A stretch of 64,000 bases of DNA from Brevibacterium antiquum (GTDB lineage: Bacteria > Actinomycetota > Actinomycetes > Actinomycetales > Brevibacteriaceae): contig NZ_JABASX010000002.1 of the NCBI RefSeq assembly GCF_016107655.1, positions 62,001 to 126,000 of the forward strand, read 5' to 3'. Each line of letters opens with the position of its first letter. The stretch's first letter is position 1. This document shows positions 6,998-15,552 of this stretch, piece after piece. A program made the translations under genes and the position numbers. The notes below the pieces were generated by a model. That model saw only the letters and a list, made by a program, of their open reading frames with translations, made no database searches and was not told the origin of the DNA.

Positions 6998-9115
6998 ATG
7001 ACGATCAACGACGCTGTGACTGCTCTCCTCGATGCCCGACGACTGCAAGGCCTCCTGACGAACCAGACCGGCCGTGTCATCGCCCAGTATTCCTTCCTCA
7101 ACGACGAGGGCAGCAGCTACCTCTCTCACCTGGCAGATATCAGCGGTGAACGACCGCACCGAATCACCCGCGGCGATCAGTCCATCGGCCCGGCCGCCAT
7201 CAGCGACTCGGGCACCGTCTACTTCGCGGCCAAGCGCACCGGCGAAGACGGCAAGGATGCCGAAAGCCCCAGCCTCTGGGCCCTGCCGGAGACCGGGGAA
7301 GCACGCAAGCTCGCCGATCATGACGGCGGATTCTCCCGAATCGCGGTCAAAGGCCACTCCATGATCGTGCAGTTCCCCGTCCACACCTGGGCTGCGAACG
7401 AGGACGAACACCAGGAATACAGTCAGGAACGCAGGAAATCGAAGGTCAGCGGAATCCTCCACACGGGTTTCCCCATCCGCCACTGGGATCATGACCTGGG
7501 TCCGGGACAGGAGACTCTCGCGGTCGCAGACCTGACTGAGATCACCGACGAATTCGACGAGGACCTCACCCCCGACGCCGCACGGGACGCTGCCGAATCC
7601 GTAACGACCACGTCCGACGGTCCCACGTCCACAACCCCGACCGCCGAGGCCACCAGCTTCAGCGAAGATTCGACCACAGCCGCATCCACCGGACTCACTT
7701 TTCGCTACCTGCCGCTGCCGTCGGGACGACTCGTCGACTGGGCCGTTGACGAGGAAGCACAGTTCGTTCTCGTCCAGGTCGAGAAGCCGATCTCGGGTCA
7801 GCTCGAGGCCAGCGAGATCTGGCAGATCGACCTGCACAAACACAGTGCGCCCCGCCTGCTGGTCGAGGCTGCCGCCGACCACGGTTTCGGCATCGACGCG
7901 ATCAGCCCCAACGGAACCCATGCCCTGGTCACCCGGGAGCAGTTCTGGACGTCGAAGACGAATCTGTCCGCGACGCTCATGCTCCTCAACCTCGACACAG
8001 GGTCATTGGAGACAGTCTGGCCCGAAGCCGATCACTGGTTCGACCCCGTCTGGGCCGACGATTCGACGATCGTGGCAACCGCTGACGACCACGGACGCGG
8101 CAGTGTCTTCATCGGTGAAGTCAACGACGAACAGCCTCGGCGGCTGGTGGGCGGTCCGGGGCAGAAATATGCCTTTGCAGGACTGCAGGTGCAGGGAATC
8201 ACGGTCGTGGCGACCGCCTCGGCGATCGATGTCGCACCACTGCCCATCGCCATCGACCTGATCTCGGGGCAGATCAGCGAGCTTGCCAACCCGGCGAACG
8301 TCATCGACGGAGCAGGCACCCTCACCGAGGTGGCCGCCGTTGGTGACGACGGCACCGAGGTGCGAGCCTGGTTGGCTCTGCCCGACGGGGAAGGTCCGTT
8401 CCCACTCGTCGTATTCGCCCACGGCGGGCCCTGGGGATCCTGGAACTCCTGGACCTATCGGTGGAACCCGGGACCGTTCGCGGCCGCCGGATATGCGGTG
8501 CTCCTGCCGGATCCGGCGATCTCCACCGGCTACGGCCAGTCGATGATCGACCGCGGTCAGCAGGAACTGGGCGGGGCACCCTTCACAGACATCCTCGCAC
8601 TCACGGATGCAGCCATCGAACGCCCCGACATCGATGCCGAGCGCACCGCTCTGGCCGGCGGATCCTACGGCGGGTACATGGCGAACTGGGTGGCCGGGCA
8701 CACCAGCGAACGGTTCAGATGCATCATCACGCACGCCTCCCTGTGGAACACAACGTCGATGGGACGGACCACGGACAACGCCTCATGGGACGTGGCCATG
8801 CGGAAGCAGTCGGGGACGTATTCGCCGCACCTGTTCGCCGACCGGATCGAGGTGCCGATGCTCGTCATCCACGGTGACAAGGACTACCGGGTGCCCATCG
8901 GGCAGGGGCAGGAACTCTGGTACGACCTGCTGTCCCGGTCGAAGACACCGCTGGACGCGGAGGGGCACACTCAGCATCGCTTCCTGTACTTCCCCGACGA
9001 AGGTCACTGGGTGGCCGGTCGCGGCAATGCCGAGGTCTGGTATCGCACGGTCCTGGCGTTCCTCGACAGGCACGTCCTCGACGTCGACGCCCAACGCGCC
9101 CGCACCCTAGGGTGA
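6998..9115 (+). CDS. S9 family (prolyl oligopeptidase-type) peptidase
   Basis: A 705-residue serine peptidase with an N-terminal beta-propeller region (to about 430) and a C-terminal alpha/beta-hydrolase domain. The catalytic triad can be placed at S556 (GGSYGGYM), D629 (HGDKDYRVP) and H670 (DEGHWV). The pattern is that of acylaminoacyl-peptidase/dipeptidyl-peptidase-like S9 enzymes, which cleave short peptides. There is no signal peptide, so it should be cytosolic. A Thr/Ser/Ala/Asp-rich stretch at about 183-228 looks like a disordered insertion in the propeller. The stop overlaps the frame of nagA. Confidence 0.92.
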   Translation: MTINDAVTALLDARRLQGLLTNQTGRVIAQYSFLNDEGSSYLSHLADISGERPHRITRGDQSIGPAAISDSGTVYFAAKRTGEDGKDAESPSLWALPETGEARKLADHDGGFSRIAVKGHSMIVQFPVHTWAANEDEHQEYSQERRKSKVSGILHTGFPIRHWDHDLGPGQETLAVADLTEITDEFDEDLTPDAARDAAESVTTTSDGPTSTTPTAEATSFSEDSTTAASTGLTFRYLPLPSGRLVDWAVDEEAQFVLVQVEKPISGQLEASEIWQIDLHKHSAPRLLVEAAADHGFGIDAISPNGTHALVTREQFWTSKTNLSATLMLLNLDTGSLETVWPEADHWFDPVWADDSTIVATADDHGRGSVFIGEVNDEQPRRLVGGPGQKYAFAGLQVQGITVVATASAIDVAPLPIAIDLISGQISELANPANVIDGAGTLTEVAAVGDDGTEVRAWLALPDGEGPFPLVVFAHGGPWGSWNSWTYRWNPGPFAAAGYAVLLPDPAISTGYGQSMIDRGQQELGGAPFTDILALTDAAIERPDIDAERTALAGGSYGGYMANWVAGHTSERFRCIITHASLWNTTSMGRTTDNASWDVAMRKQSGTYSPHLFADRIEVPMLVIHGDKDYRVPIGQGQELWYDLLSRSKTPLDAEGHTQHRFLYFPDEGHWVAGRGNAEVWYRTVLAFLDRHVLDVDAQRARTLG

Positions 9116-9132
9116 AGGGGGACTCCGCAACG

Positions 9133-10344
9133 ATGACGACCGACAACGACCGGGTGAATAGGGCGAGGCCCGCGGACACGATCATCCACAACGCCATCAT
9201 CCTCGACGGCGATCCGGCTGGTTTCACCGTGGAAACGTCCGATGACTGGCTTGCCGAGGCCGGGGGAGTCGTCATTGCGCGCGGCCGCGGTTCGGGCTGG
9301 CAGGACCTGAGCACCTCGGCGAGAGTGAGGACCATCGATGCAGAAGGCGTGTACCTGGCCCCCGGTTATGTCGACATCCACTGCCATGGGGCCGGCGGCT
9401 CAAGCGCCGAGGACGGGGATGACGGACTCGACGAGGTGCTCGCCGTCCACCGCCGGCACGGAACCCGGGCGCTCGCCCTGTCCTTCGTCTCGGACACGAT
9501 CGAGGGTCTCTGTGACTCCCTGACGACCGGAGCCAGGCTCGTGAGGGAGAAGCCTGGCGTGCTCGGACTGCATGCCGAAGGTCCGTTCCTGTCCCCGGAC
9601 TTCAAGGGTGCCCACGCACCCGAAGTGCTCACGGTTCCCACCCCCGAGGCGGTCGAATCGATCCTGACGGCTGCTGACGGAACGCTGGCCCAGATCACGA
9701 TCGCCCCCGAACTGCCCGGTGCGCTCGACGCGATCTCACGGCTCAGCTCGGCGGGGGTGAGAGTGGCCATCGGGCACACCGCGGCCGGCTACGAGGAAGC
9801 GGCCCGTGGCTTCGACGCGGGCGCGAGCATCCTCACCCACACGTTCAACGCTATGCCCGGCATCCACCACCGGGCGCCCGGTCCGATCCTCGCCGCGATC
9901 GAGGCAGGACACGTCACGCTCGAACTCATCAACGACGGAGTGCACGTGGCGACTGCTCCTGCAAGGATGCTGACGAGCCTGGTGCCCGACAGGATCGCGC
10001 TGATCACCGATGCCATGGCCGCGACTGGGATGGCTGACGGGCGATACATGCTCGGATCTCTGCCGGTGCAGGTGGAGGATTCCGTGGCGCGCCTGCTGGG
10101 TGAGGACGGTTCGACCGGGTCCATTGCCGGCTCCACCCTGACCATGGAAGATGCGGTGATGAGAGCAGTCACCGAGGTGGGCATGACTCCACTTGAGGCG
10201 GTCCGGGCCGCGAGCCTGGTGCCGCTGCGGGCACTGGGGGTCATCGCCGAGGATGAGCTCAGTCTGCTGCGCGTGGGAATGCCCTCCGAGCACCTGCTGC
10301 TGAACGCGGACATGAGCATCCGAACAGAGAACATGGCACGATAG
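9133..10344 (+). CDS. nagA: N-acetylglucosamine-6-phosphate deacetylase
   Basis: Amidohydrolase that converts GlcNAc-6-phosphate to glucosamine-6-phosphate in amino-sugar and cell-wall recycling. Of 403 residues, the metal and active-site positions visible are H83/H85 (VDIHCHGAGG), E149 (HAEGPFL), H215 (IGHTAA), the THTFNAM motif and catalytic D293 (LITDAMAATGM). The ATG at 9133 has the purine-rich AAGGGGG at the right distance. An in-frame GTG at 9112, overlapping the peptidase stop, is an alternative. It is probably cotranscribed with the peptidase upstream and the short acidic gene downstream (5-base gap). Confidence 0.93.
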   Translation: MTTDNDRVNRARPADTIIHNAIILDGDPAGFTVETSDDWLAEAGGVVIARGRGSGWQDLSTSARVRTIDAEGVYLAPGYVDIHCHGAGGSSAEDGDDGLDEVLAVHRRHGTRALALSFVSDTIEGLCDSLTTGARLVREKPGVLGLHAEGPFLSPDFKGAHAPEVLTVPTPEAVESILTAADGTLAQITIAPELPGALDAISRLSSAGVRVAIGHTAAGYEEAARGFDAGASILTHTFNAMPGIHHRAPGPILAAIEAGHVTLELINDGVHVATAPARMLTSLVPDRIALITDAMAATGMADGRYMLGSLPVQVEDSVARLLGEDGSTGSIAGSTLTMEDAVMRAVTEVGMTPLEAVRAASLVPLRALGVIAEDELSLLRVGMPSEHLLLNADMSIRTENMAR

Positions 10345-10349
10345 GAGAC

Positions 10350-10976
10350 ATGGATGCCCTGCTCCTCATAGACACCGACGACGCCAGTTACATCTCCGAC
10401 GACAACGCCGAGATCTTAGTCGACATCGTCGGCCGTACTCGCACCGTCGGCGGTGTCCTCATCTTCGCTTCGACGAAGGACGAACTCTTCGACGTCGCCG
10501 ATGAGGAGCTGTCCATCTTCGTGCCCGACGAAGAGGACCTCGTGCTGCGTTCGGAGAAGCCTGACGTCTTCGACGGCATCCGAGACCTGGCCCCCGGTCT
10601 CCACGACATGGGCATTGACCGCATCGTCATCGCCGGTGGGGACGTGAGCACAGTCGAGTCCTTCGACGATGTGGATACAGTCGATGTCGCTGACGATGCC
10701 GATGTCGCTGATGACGCGAATGCCCCGGTCGACGCGGATGCTCCGCTCGACGCGGATGCTTCCGACGGCGCCGGCGCTTCTGACGGCACCGGCGCCGGCG
10801 ATCTGCCGGGATCGGTTCGTGCCTCCGCGATGGCCGCTCTCGTCTGCAACTTCGATGTCATCGTCCTCTCCGACGCGGTGATCGACCCCGAAGGCCAACC
10901 TGTGACCTGGCTGGACTCGGCCGAAGAAGCTGGAGCCATGATCAAGAAGACCGCTGACACCTGGCTGAGGATGTAA
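10350..10976 (+). CDS. Isochorismatase-fold protein with acidic insert and no catalytic Cys
   Basis: The 208 residues align by eye with the cysteine-hydrolase (isochorismatase) fold. LLLID matches the first strand with the catalytic Asp (D8). LRSEKPDVFDG matches the catalytic Lys segment (K70). RIVIAGG and NFDVIVLSDAV match the two later strands. In active members the nucleophile Cys follows a few residues after the GG, in a loop like TDxCVRATA. Here about 50 Asp/Ala/Gly-rich residues (about 102-152) intervene, and the matching segment reads GSVRASA, with Ser155 where Cys is expected. It is therefore probably not a conventional hydrolase. Five bases separate it from nagA. Confidence 0.7.
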   Translation: MDALLLIDTDDASYISDDNAEILVDIVGRTRTVGGVLIFASTKDELFDVADEELSIFVPDEEDLVLRSEKPDVFDGIRDLAPGLHDMGIDRIVIAGGDVSTVESFDDVDTVDVADDADVADDANAPVDADAPLDADASDGAGASDGTGAGDLPGSVRASAMAALVCNFDVIVLSDAVIDPEGQPVTWLDSAEEAGAMIKKTADTWLRM

Positions 10977-11003
10977 CCTCTCTGGCGTCGCGGGTACTCT
11001 TGA

Positions 11004-11020
11004 TTCTACACTGTGTAGAA
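11004..11020. promoter_or_regulatory. 17-bp perfect dyad upstream of copper-associated genes
   Basis: TTCTACACTGTGTAGAA is a perfect 8-1-8 inverted repeat, 65 bases before the start of the His/Met-rich membrane protein. The TACA...TGTA core resembles operators of the BlaI/MecI/CopY repressor family, some members of which respond to copper. No such regulator is encoded in the window. It is the likely control site of the genes at 11086-13862. Confidence 0.6.
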
Positions 11021-11085
11021 GATTTGAGTCTCCTGAGGCTCAGCCACGGTGCCATCTGCGCGAGCAGCCCAAGGAGAGGAGAGAT

Positions 11086-11733
11086 ATGACCGGTTCGAAC
11101 AAGTCGGTTCGTGCTCTCTTCGCCGCGCTCATGACGACTCTGCTGGCCGTGCTGATGCACGTCGGCGCCGGTGGCACGACCTCGTTCGTCGGCATCGTGA
11201 TCGTCTTCGTCTTCGCCTTATGGGCCGCAATGATCCTCGCTGGTCGTCGGCTCGGATATCTGGCATTGGGATCACTGCTCGGCTTGGGCCAGATCCTCAT
11301 GCACCTGTCGATGGGGTGGTTCACCGCCGCACCCGCTTCCACCGGTGCAACGACGACCGGAACGGCCATGGGCCACCAGCACATGAACCACGGGACCGGT
11401 GCTCTCGACTTGGACCAGGCTGGGTCGATGTCCCATCCGATGTCGCACATGGCCGGTGACGGCTCGAGTGCGAGCCTGGCCATGGTACTTGCTCACATCG
11501 CAGCGGTCATCGTCACCGCAGTGGCTCTCAAACGCGGCGAAGACATCATTCTCACCATCCTGCAGCTGGCGCTGGGACCGGTCGCCACCGCACTCCGGTC
11601 ACTCGCCGAGGCGGTCGGCGTACTGGCCGAATTCCCGGCCCGACTCGTCCAGAGCGAGTTCCACCTGCCGCAGGCCATCACCTCTGCCGTCGTCGGCCCG
11701 AACTACCGACGCGGACCGCCCGCTCTCGTCTGA
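11086..11733 (+). CDS. His/Met-rich integral membrane protein, copper-associated
   Basis: A 215-residue protein with four probable helices (about 10-27, 33-52, 58-80, 129-147). The loop between helices 3 and 4 (95-122) carries clustered Met and His (MGHQHMNHG, SMSHPMSHM), a pattern typical of extracytoplasmic copper-binding segments. It has a strong ribosome site (AAGGAGAGGAG). It precedes a PCuAC-type copper chaperone and a DyP peroxidase, so a role in copper handling or in supplying the exported proteins is likely. I cannot name the family. Confidence 0.75.
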   Translation: MTGSNKSVRALFAALMTTLLAVLMHVGAGGTTSFVGIVIVFVFALWAAMILAGRRLGYLALGSLLGLGQILMHLSMGWFTAAPASTGATTTGTAMGHQHMNHGTGALDLDQAGSMSHPMSHMAGDGSSASLAMVLAHIAAVIVTAVALKRGEDIILTILQLALGPVATALRSLAEAVGVLAEFPARLVQSEFHLPQAITSAVVGPNYRRGPPALV

Positions 11734-11929
11734 ACTCAGAACCTCACCATCGGCGGAGACCCCGCCGACCCACACATCATTGGTGACAGCCGTGCACCGT
11801 CGCAGACGAGCCGTACCGTGTGCCCGATCGAGTCCATGCGACTGATCGCGTCCGTGTCCGATCGCGTCCGCGTCGACGCTAGTCGCGACCTGTGCTCGGC
11901 TGCACCGACAAGCTGAAAGTGCAGACGAA

Positions 11930-12553
11930 ATGCGTAAGAACACCACTCTGATGGTCACCATGTCAGTTGCCTTCATGATCGGCCTCAGCGCTTGTAACCA
12001 GAGCCAGGCCAGCGAACCCGAAGACACGAGCAGCTCCCAGGTCAGCGTCGACTCCCTGAGTCTCGACAACGCCTGGGTCAAGGCCGCCGACGATGGCATG
12101 ACCGCTGTATTCGGAGAACTCAAGAACAACAGCGACAAGGACATCAACCTCGTCGCCGCGAAATACGATGACGCCGACCAGGTCCAACTCCACGAGACTC
12201 TCGAAGACAACTCGGGAGGCATGTCGATGCAGGAGAAGAAGGGCGGCTTCACGATCCCTGCGGGTAAGTCCCTGAGCCTCAAGCCCGGTGGGGATCACAT
12301 CATGGTCATGGGGTTGGCGAAGCCGGTCAAGCCGGGCGAGGAGATTTCGTTGGAGCTCGTCACCGCCGATCAGCAGAGCTTCCCGGTGACCGCCATCGCC
12401 AAGGACTATTCGGGTGCGCAGGAGAACTACGCCCCGGGCGAGGCCGATGACGAAGGCGACGGCGCCGACCATAAGGACATGGACCATAAGGGCATGGATC
12501 ACGGGGACATGGACGATGACGAGATGGACCACGGGGACAGCGGTGACCACTGA
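11930..12553 (+). CDS. PCuAC-type copper chaperone lipoprotein
   Basis: A 207-residue exported lipoprotein: signal peptide and lipobox LSAC (Cys22), then a PCuAC domain (about 45-160). The copper ligands of this family can be placed as H88, M98 or M100, H123 and M125 (HIM). These proteins carry Cu(I) outside the membrane. The C-terminal 30 residues are a His/Met/Asp repeat (units like MDHGD and KDMDH) that may add copper sites. No strong ribosome site is seen. The gene overlaps the DyP start by 11 bases. Confidence 0.9.
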   Translation: MRKNTTLMVTMSVAFMIGLSACNQSQASEPEDTSSSQVSVDSLSLDNAWVKAADDGMTAVFGELKNNSDKDINLVAAKYDDADQVQLHETLEDNSGGMSMQEKKGGFTIPAGKSLSLKPGGDHIMVMGLAKPVKPGEEISLELVTADQQSFPVTAIAKDYSGAQENYAPGEADDEGDGADHKDMDHKGMDHGDMDDDEMDHGDSGDH

Positions 12554-13862
12554 GCCCGAGTCCAGAGATGCCTCTTCCGATTCTCACGGCTTCAGCCGCC
12601 GACGCCTCATCGCATCGGCAGCCGCGGCCGGAGGGACGGGAGTGGTCGGCGCCGTCGCAGGCTTCGGTGTGGGACGGTCCGGTGCCGACGGCCGTGCCGA
12701 GGCCGCGCCGTCCCGGGATCTCAGCGGAGCCAACGGCCCGGTCACCGAACCGTTCTACGCCCCTCACCAGTCCGGGGTGGAGACTCCTCCGCAGGCTCAC
12801 GCGCACTTCCTCGCGTTGACGCTGAAACCCGGCATCAACGCCGCCGAGGTGGTCCGCTGGCTTCGACTGCTCACCGCAGATGCCGCCGCCCTGACGCAGG
12901 GCAGCGGCCCACTGGCCGACTCCGAACCCGAACTCGCCCACGATCCGGCGCGACTGACCATCACATTCGGATTCGGCCGCGGCCTGGTGAAGCTGGCGGG
13001 CGCGAAAGCCGTGCCCATCTGGTTGGGTCCGCTGGAGAAGTTCCCAATCGATGATCTCGATCCCGACCGGTGCACCGGAGATCTGCTCCTCCAGATCTGC
13101 GGCGACGATCCACTGACCTTGGCACATGCTCGAAGGATGCTGTGGAAGGATTCCCGGACCTTCGCCGAGGTGGCCTGGCAGAGGGATGGGTTCCGCCGTT
13201 CCTACGGCAGCAAAGCAGAAGGGAAGACCCAGCGGAACCTCTTCGGACAGTTGGATGGGACAGCCAATCCCGGATCGGGATCCGAAGACTTCGCGCGCAT
13301 CATCTGGGGACAGGGCACAGGCCGGGAAGATGCGGTGTACTCCGCGCGCGGGGAACCGCCGGACGACCTCGGCGCGCATCTGCCTGAGTGGATGCGCGGG
13401 GGAACGACTCTGGTGCTGCGCGATATCGCGATGAACCTGGACACCTGGGACAAGGCTGACCGGCCTGCACGTGAGTTCGCGACGGGACGGACCCTCGATC
13501 AGGGTGCACCGCTGTCGGGAACTGACGAGTTCGATACTCCCGATTTCACCGCCGTCGACAAGCGCGGCCTGACGAAGATCTCGGCGGCTTCGCATGTGGC
13601 CAGGGCTCGCGATGGGCTGGGTCCGGAGACTCAGATCCATCGGCGAACGTTCAACTATGAGACGGGCGCGGGGGAGGGGGCCGGACTGCTGTTCGCTTCG
13701 TTTCAGGCCGACATCGACCGGCAGTTCCTGCCGATCCAACGCCGCCTCGCCGAGGTGGATCTGCTCAATGAGTGGACCACGCCGATCGGGTCGACGGTGT
13801 GGGCGATTCCGCCGGGCATCACAGAGGGAGAGTACATCGGGCAGAGCCTCTTCGAGGGCTGA
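12543..13862 (+). CDS. Tat-exported DyP-type haem peroxidase (EfeB-like)
   Basis: Dye-decolourising peroxidase of 439 residues. The GTG at 12543 gives an N-terminus with a twin-arginine signal (FSRRRLIASAAAAGGTG); the longer open frame upstream only reads the copper-chaperone tail out of frame. The DyP signature GxxDG is present as GQLDG (D238), which holds the distal Asp. A His in ASHVARARD fits the proximal haem ligand. Relatives act as peroxidases or in haem iron release outside the cell. The 11-base overlap with the PCuAC gene suggests coupled translation. No EfeO or EfeU gene lies nearby. Confidence 0.92.
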   Translation: MTTEPESRDASSDSHGFSRRRLIASAAAAGGTGVVGAVAGFGVGRSGADGRAEAAPSRDLSGANGPVTEPFYAPHQSGVETPPQAHAHFLALTLKPGINAAEVVRWLRLLTADAAALTQGSGPLADSEPELAHDPARLTITFGFGRGLVKLAGAKAVPIWLGPLEKFPIDDLDPDRCTGDLLLQICGDDPLTLAHARRMLWKDSRTFAEVAWQRDGFRRSYGSKAEGKTQRNLFGQLDGTANPGSGSEDFARIIWGQGTGREDAVYSARGEPPDDLGAHLPEWMRGGTTLVLRDIAMNLDTWDKADRPAREFATGRTLDQGAPLSGTDEFDTPDFTAVDKRGLTKISAASHVARARDGLGPETQIHRRTFNYETGAGEGAGLLFASFQADIDRQFLPIQRRLAEVDLLNEWTTPIGSTVWAIPPGITEGEYIGQSLFEG

Positions 13863-13868
13863 ATCGGT

Positions 13869-14438
13869 TCAGAACAATGGGCGGGGGAGTGCATCCTCGA
13901 ACTCGAGCAGCCAGCGCTTGGTGGCCAACCCCTCGCCACGACGACCGCCGGAGTAGCCGCCCAGCCCATCGCTGGCGACGACTCGATGGCAGGGGATGAC
14001 CAGCGGGAGTGGATTCAGGCCCATGATGCTGCCGATTGCCCGTGCGGGGATCCCCGTCCCGCTGCGCCGGGCAAGCTCGCCGTAGGTGACGGTGGTGCCG
14101 GGCTCAACCGTCTCGTCGAGAGTGGTGAGCACTGTCCGCGCGGTCGCCGAGATCTGTCCCAGGTCCAGGGGCAGATCGAAGGTGGTCAAGGTTCCGTCGA
14201 AGTAGGCGCGAAGCTGTCGCAGTGCTTCGCCGAGAAGCGGGTCAGTGTGGTCAACGTCGGGGCCAGCAGTACCCCGACCGGTGTCGTGGAGCTGGCCGGA
14301 TTCTGTGTCCGTTTCTCGCCAAGTGACTCGAGTGATGGATCGCCCGTTGCTGGTGACGGTGATGGGGCCGACAGGAGTGCCCGTCGTAGCTTGAGAAGAA
14401 TCATCCTCGGCATGGAACTCGTGCGAACTCATCGTCAC
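13869..14438 (-). CDS. ogt: Methylated-DNA--protein-cysteine methyltransferase
   Basis: Suicide DNA-repair protein that removes O6-alkyl groups from guanine. The 189-residue sequence has the N-terminal alpha/beta domain and the conserved active site PCHRVV with acceptor Cys, followed by GGYSGG. The start GTG at 14438 has GGAGGAG upstream, and an in-frame ATG two codons later is also possible. It ends 6 bases from the DyP stop, in convergent orientation. Confidence 0.93.
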   Translation of the reverse strand: MTMSSHEFHAEDDSSQATTGTPVGPITVTSNGRSITRVTWRETDTESGQLHDTGRGTAGPDVDHTDPLLGEALRQLRAYFDGTLTTFDLPLDLGQISATARTVLTTLDETVEPGTTVTYGELARRSGTGIPARAIGSIMGLNPLPLVIPCHRVVASDGLGGYSGGRRGEGLATKRWLLEFEDALPRPLF

Positions 14439-14532
14439 GCATCTCCTCCCTGTTAGTGCAAACGTAGCGCACTATTGCGGCCGGGCCATAGTGCGCTGTG
14501 AGAGTCACAGCGCTGAGCTCGTTCAAATTCAG

Positions 14533-14576
14533 CGAAAGACCCTCCGGCTCATGTGAATGAGCCGAAGGGTCTTTCG
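14533..14576. terminator. Strong hairpin terminator after ABC importer operon
   Basis: A 20-bp stem with a single G-T pair and a 4-base loop (arms 14533-14552 and 14557-14576), bounded by CGAAAG/CTTTCG so that the minus-strand transcript ends in a short T run. It lies 11 bases past the stop of the betaine-binding protein gene, on the side where its transcription ends. Confidence 0.85.
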
Positions 14577-14587
14577 AAAGGGTTGGA

Positions 14588-15496
14588 TCACTTCTCTTCG
14601 TCGGTGATCTCACCTTCATAGGCGTCTGGGTTCGCCTTCAGCCACTCTGTAATGGCCTTGTCGCCCTTGTCCTTGTATTTGTTGACGACCAGGTCTTCGA
14701 GGTCGCCGTACTGAGCATCATCGAGCTTGATCTTGCTGATGTAGTCAGCAGCCTCGGAGAACTCGTCGCTGAAGCCCTTGGTGGCTGTGAAGTGAAGCTT
14801 CTCAGGATCACCCATGGCACCCTTCGGGTCCTTGAGGTCCTTGACCGGGTAGGCATTGTTCGCCCAGAACGGACGCCACAGTGTGACGACAATGTCCTCT
14901 TCGGCGTCGGTGGCGTTGCCGAGCTCGGTGAGCATGGCTGCGGTCGAGGAGGTGACGAGTTCGTACTCCTTGTCCAAGCCGTACTTGGGGATCATTCCCT
15001 TCGTCGCCTTGGTCAGACCGGCGCCGGGCTCGATGCCGATGATCTTCCCGTCGAAGTCTTTGCCTTTGCCCTTGAGGTCTTCGATCGAGTTGATGTCCTT
15101 CATGTACTTCGGCACCGCAATGGTGAGCACGGCGTTGTCGTAGTACGCGCCGACGTCTTCGAGCTTGTCGCCGTACTCGTCCATGTACTGCTTGTGCGTG
15201 ACCTCAGGCCACGACGAGGGGTACATGTCGACATCTCCGTTGGCGACTCCGGCATAAAGGACAGCAGCGTCACTGAAGGTTTCGGTCTCGACGTTGTAGC
15301 CGAGCTTGCTGAGCTGGTTCTCCAGCAGCAGCGAGACGCTCTGGCCATCGGTCCAGCCGGTGACGTAGCCGAGCTTGATATCGCCCTTGTCTCCGCCGCC
15401 TCCGTCGTCCTTCGCCGCTTCCTGCGAACAACCGGTCAGGGCCAGGCCGAGAGCTGCCACTCCGGCGACGAATGTGGTGAGGAATCTATTTTTCAT
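14588..15496 (-). CDS. Glycine betaine/proline-type ABC importer, binding lipoprotein
   Basis: A 302-residue lipoprotein (lipobox LTGC, Cys23) with an OpuAC/ProX-like substrate-binding fold that should capture quaternary ammonium osmoprotectants outside the cell. Visible family features are the GYVTGWTDG start of the domain and the conserved segment DMYPSSWPEVT, with aromatic residues suited to bind a quaternary amine. It is the third gene of a permease/ATPase/binding-protein operon on the minus strand. The exact ligand (betaine, proline, choline, carnitine) cannot be told from sequence alone. Confidence 0.9.
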   Translation of the reverse strand: MKNRFLTTFVAGVAALGLALTGCSQEAAKDDGGGGDKGDIKLGYVTGWTDGQSVSLLLENQLSKLGYNVETETFSDAAVLYAGVANGDVDMYPSSWPEVTHKQYMDEYGDKLEDVGAYYDNAVLTIAVPKYMKDINSIEDLKGKGKDFDGKIIGIEPGAGLTKATKGMIPKYGLDKEYELVTSSTAAMLTELGNATDAEEDIVVTLWRPFWANNAYPVKDLKDPKGAMGDPEKLHFTATKGFSDEFSEAADYISKIKLDDAQYGDLEDLVVNKYKDKGDKAITEWLKANPDAYEGEITDEEK

Positions 15497-15552
15497 TTCG
15501 TGTTCCTATTCTCTTGTATTCGACATCTTCTGTCCGTGATGGCTTGGGTCGT

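Noticed and set aside
12360..13739. Minus-strand open frame of 459 codons opposite the DyP gene
   Set aside because: It is an antisense artefact of high-GC codon usage; the plus strand has the Tat signal and DyP motifs.
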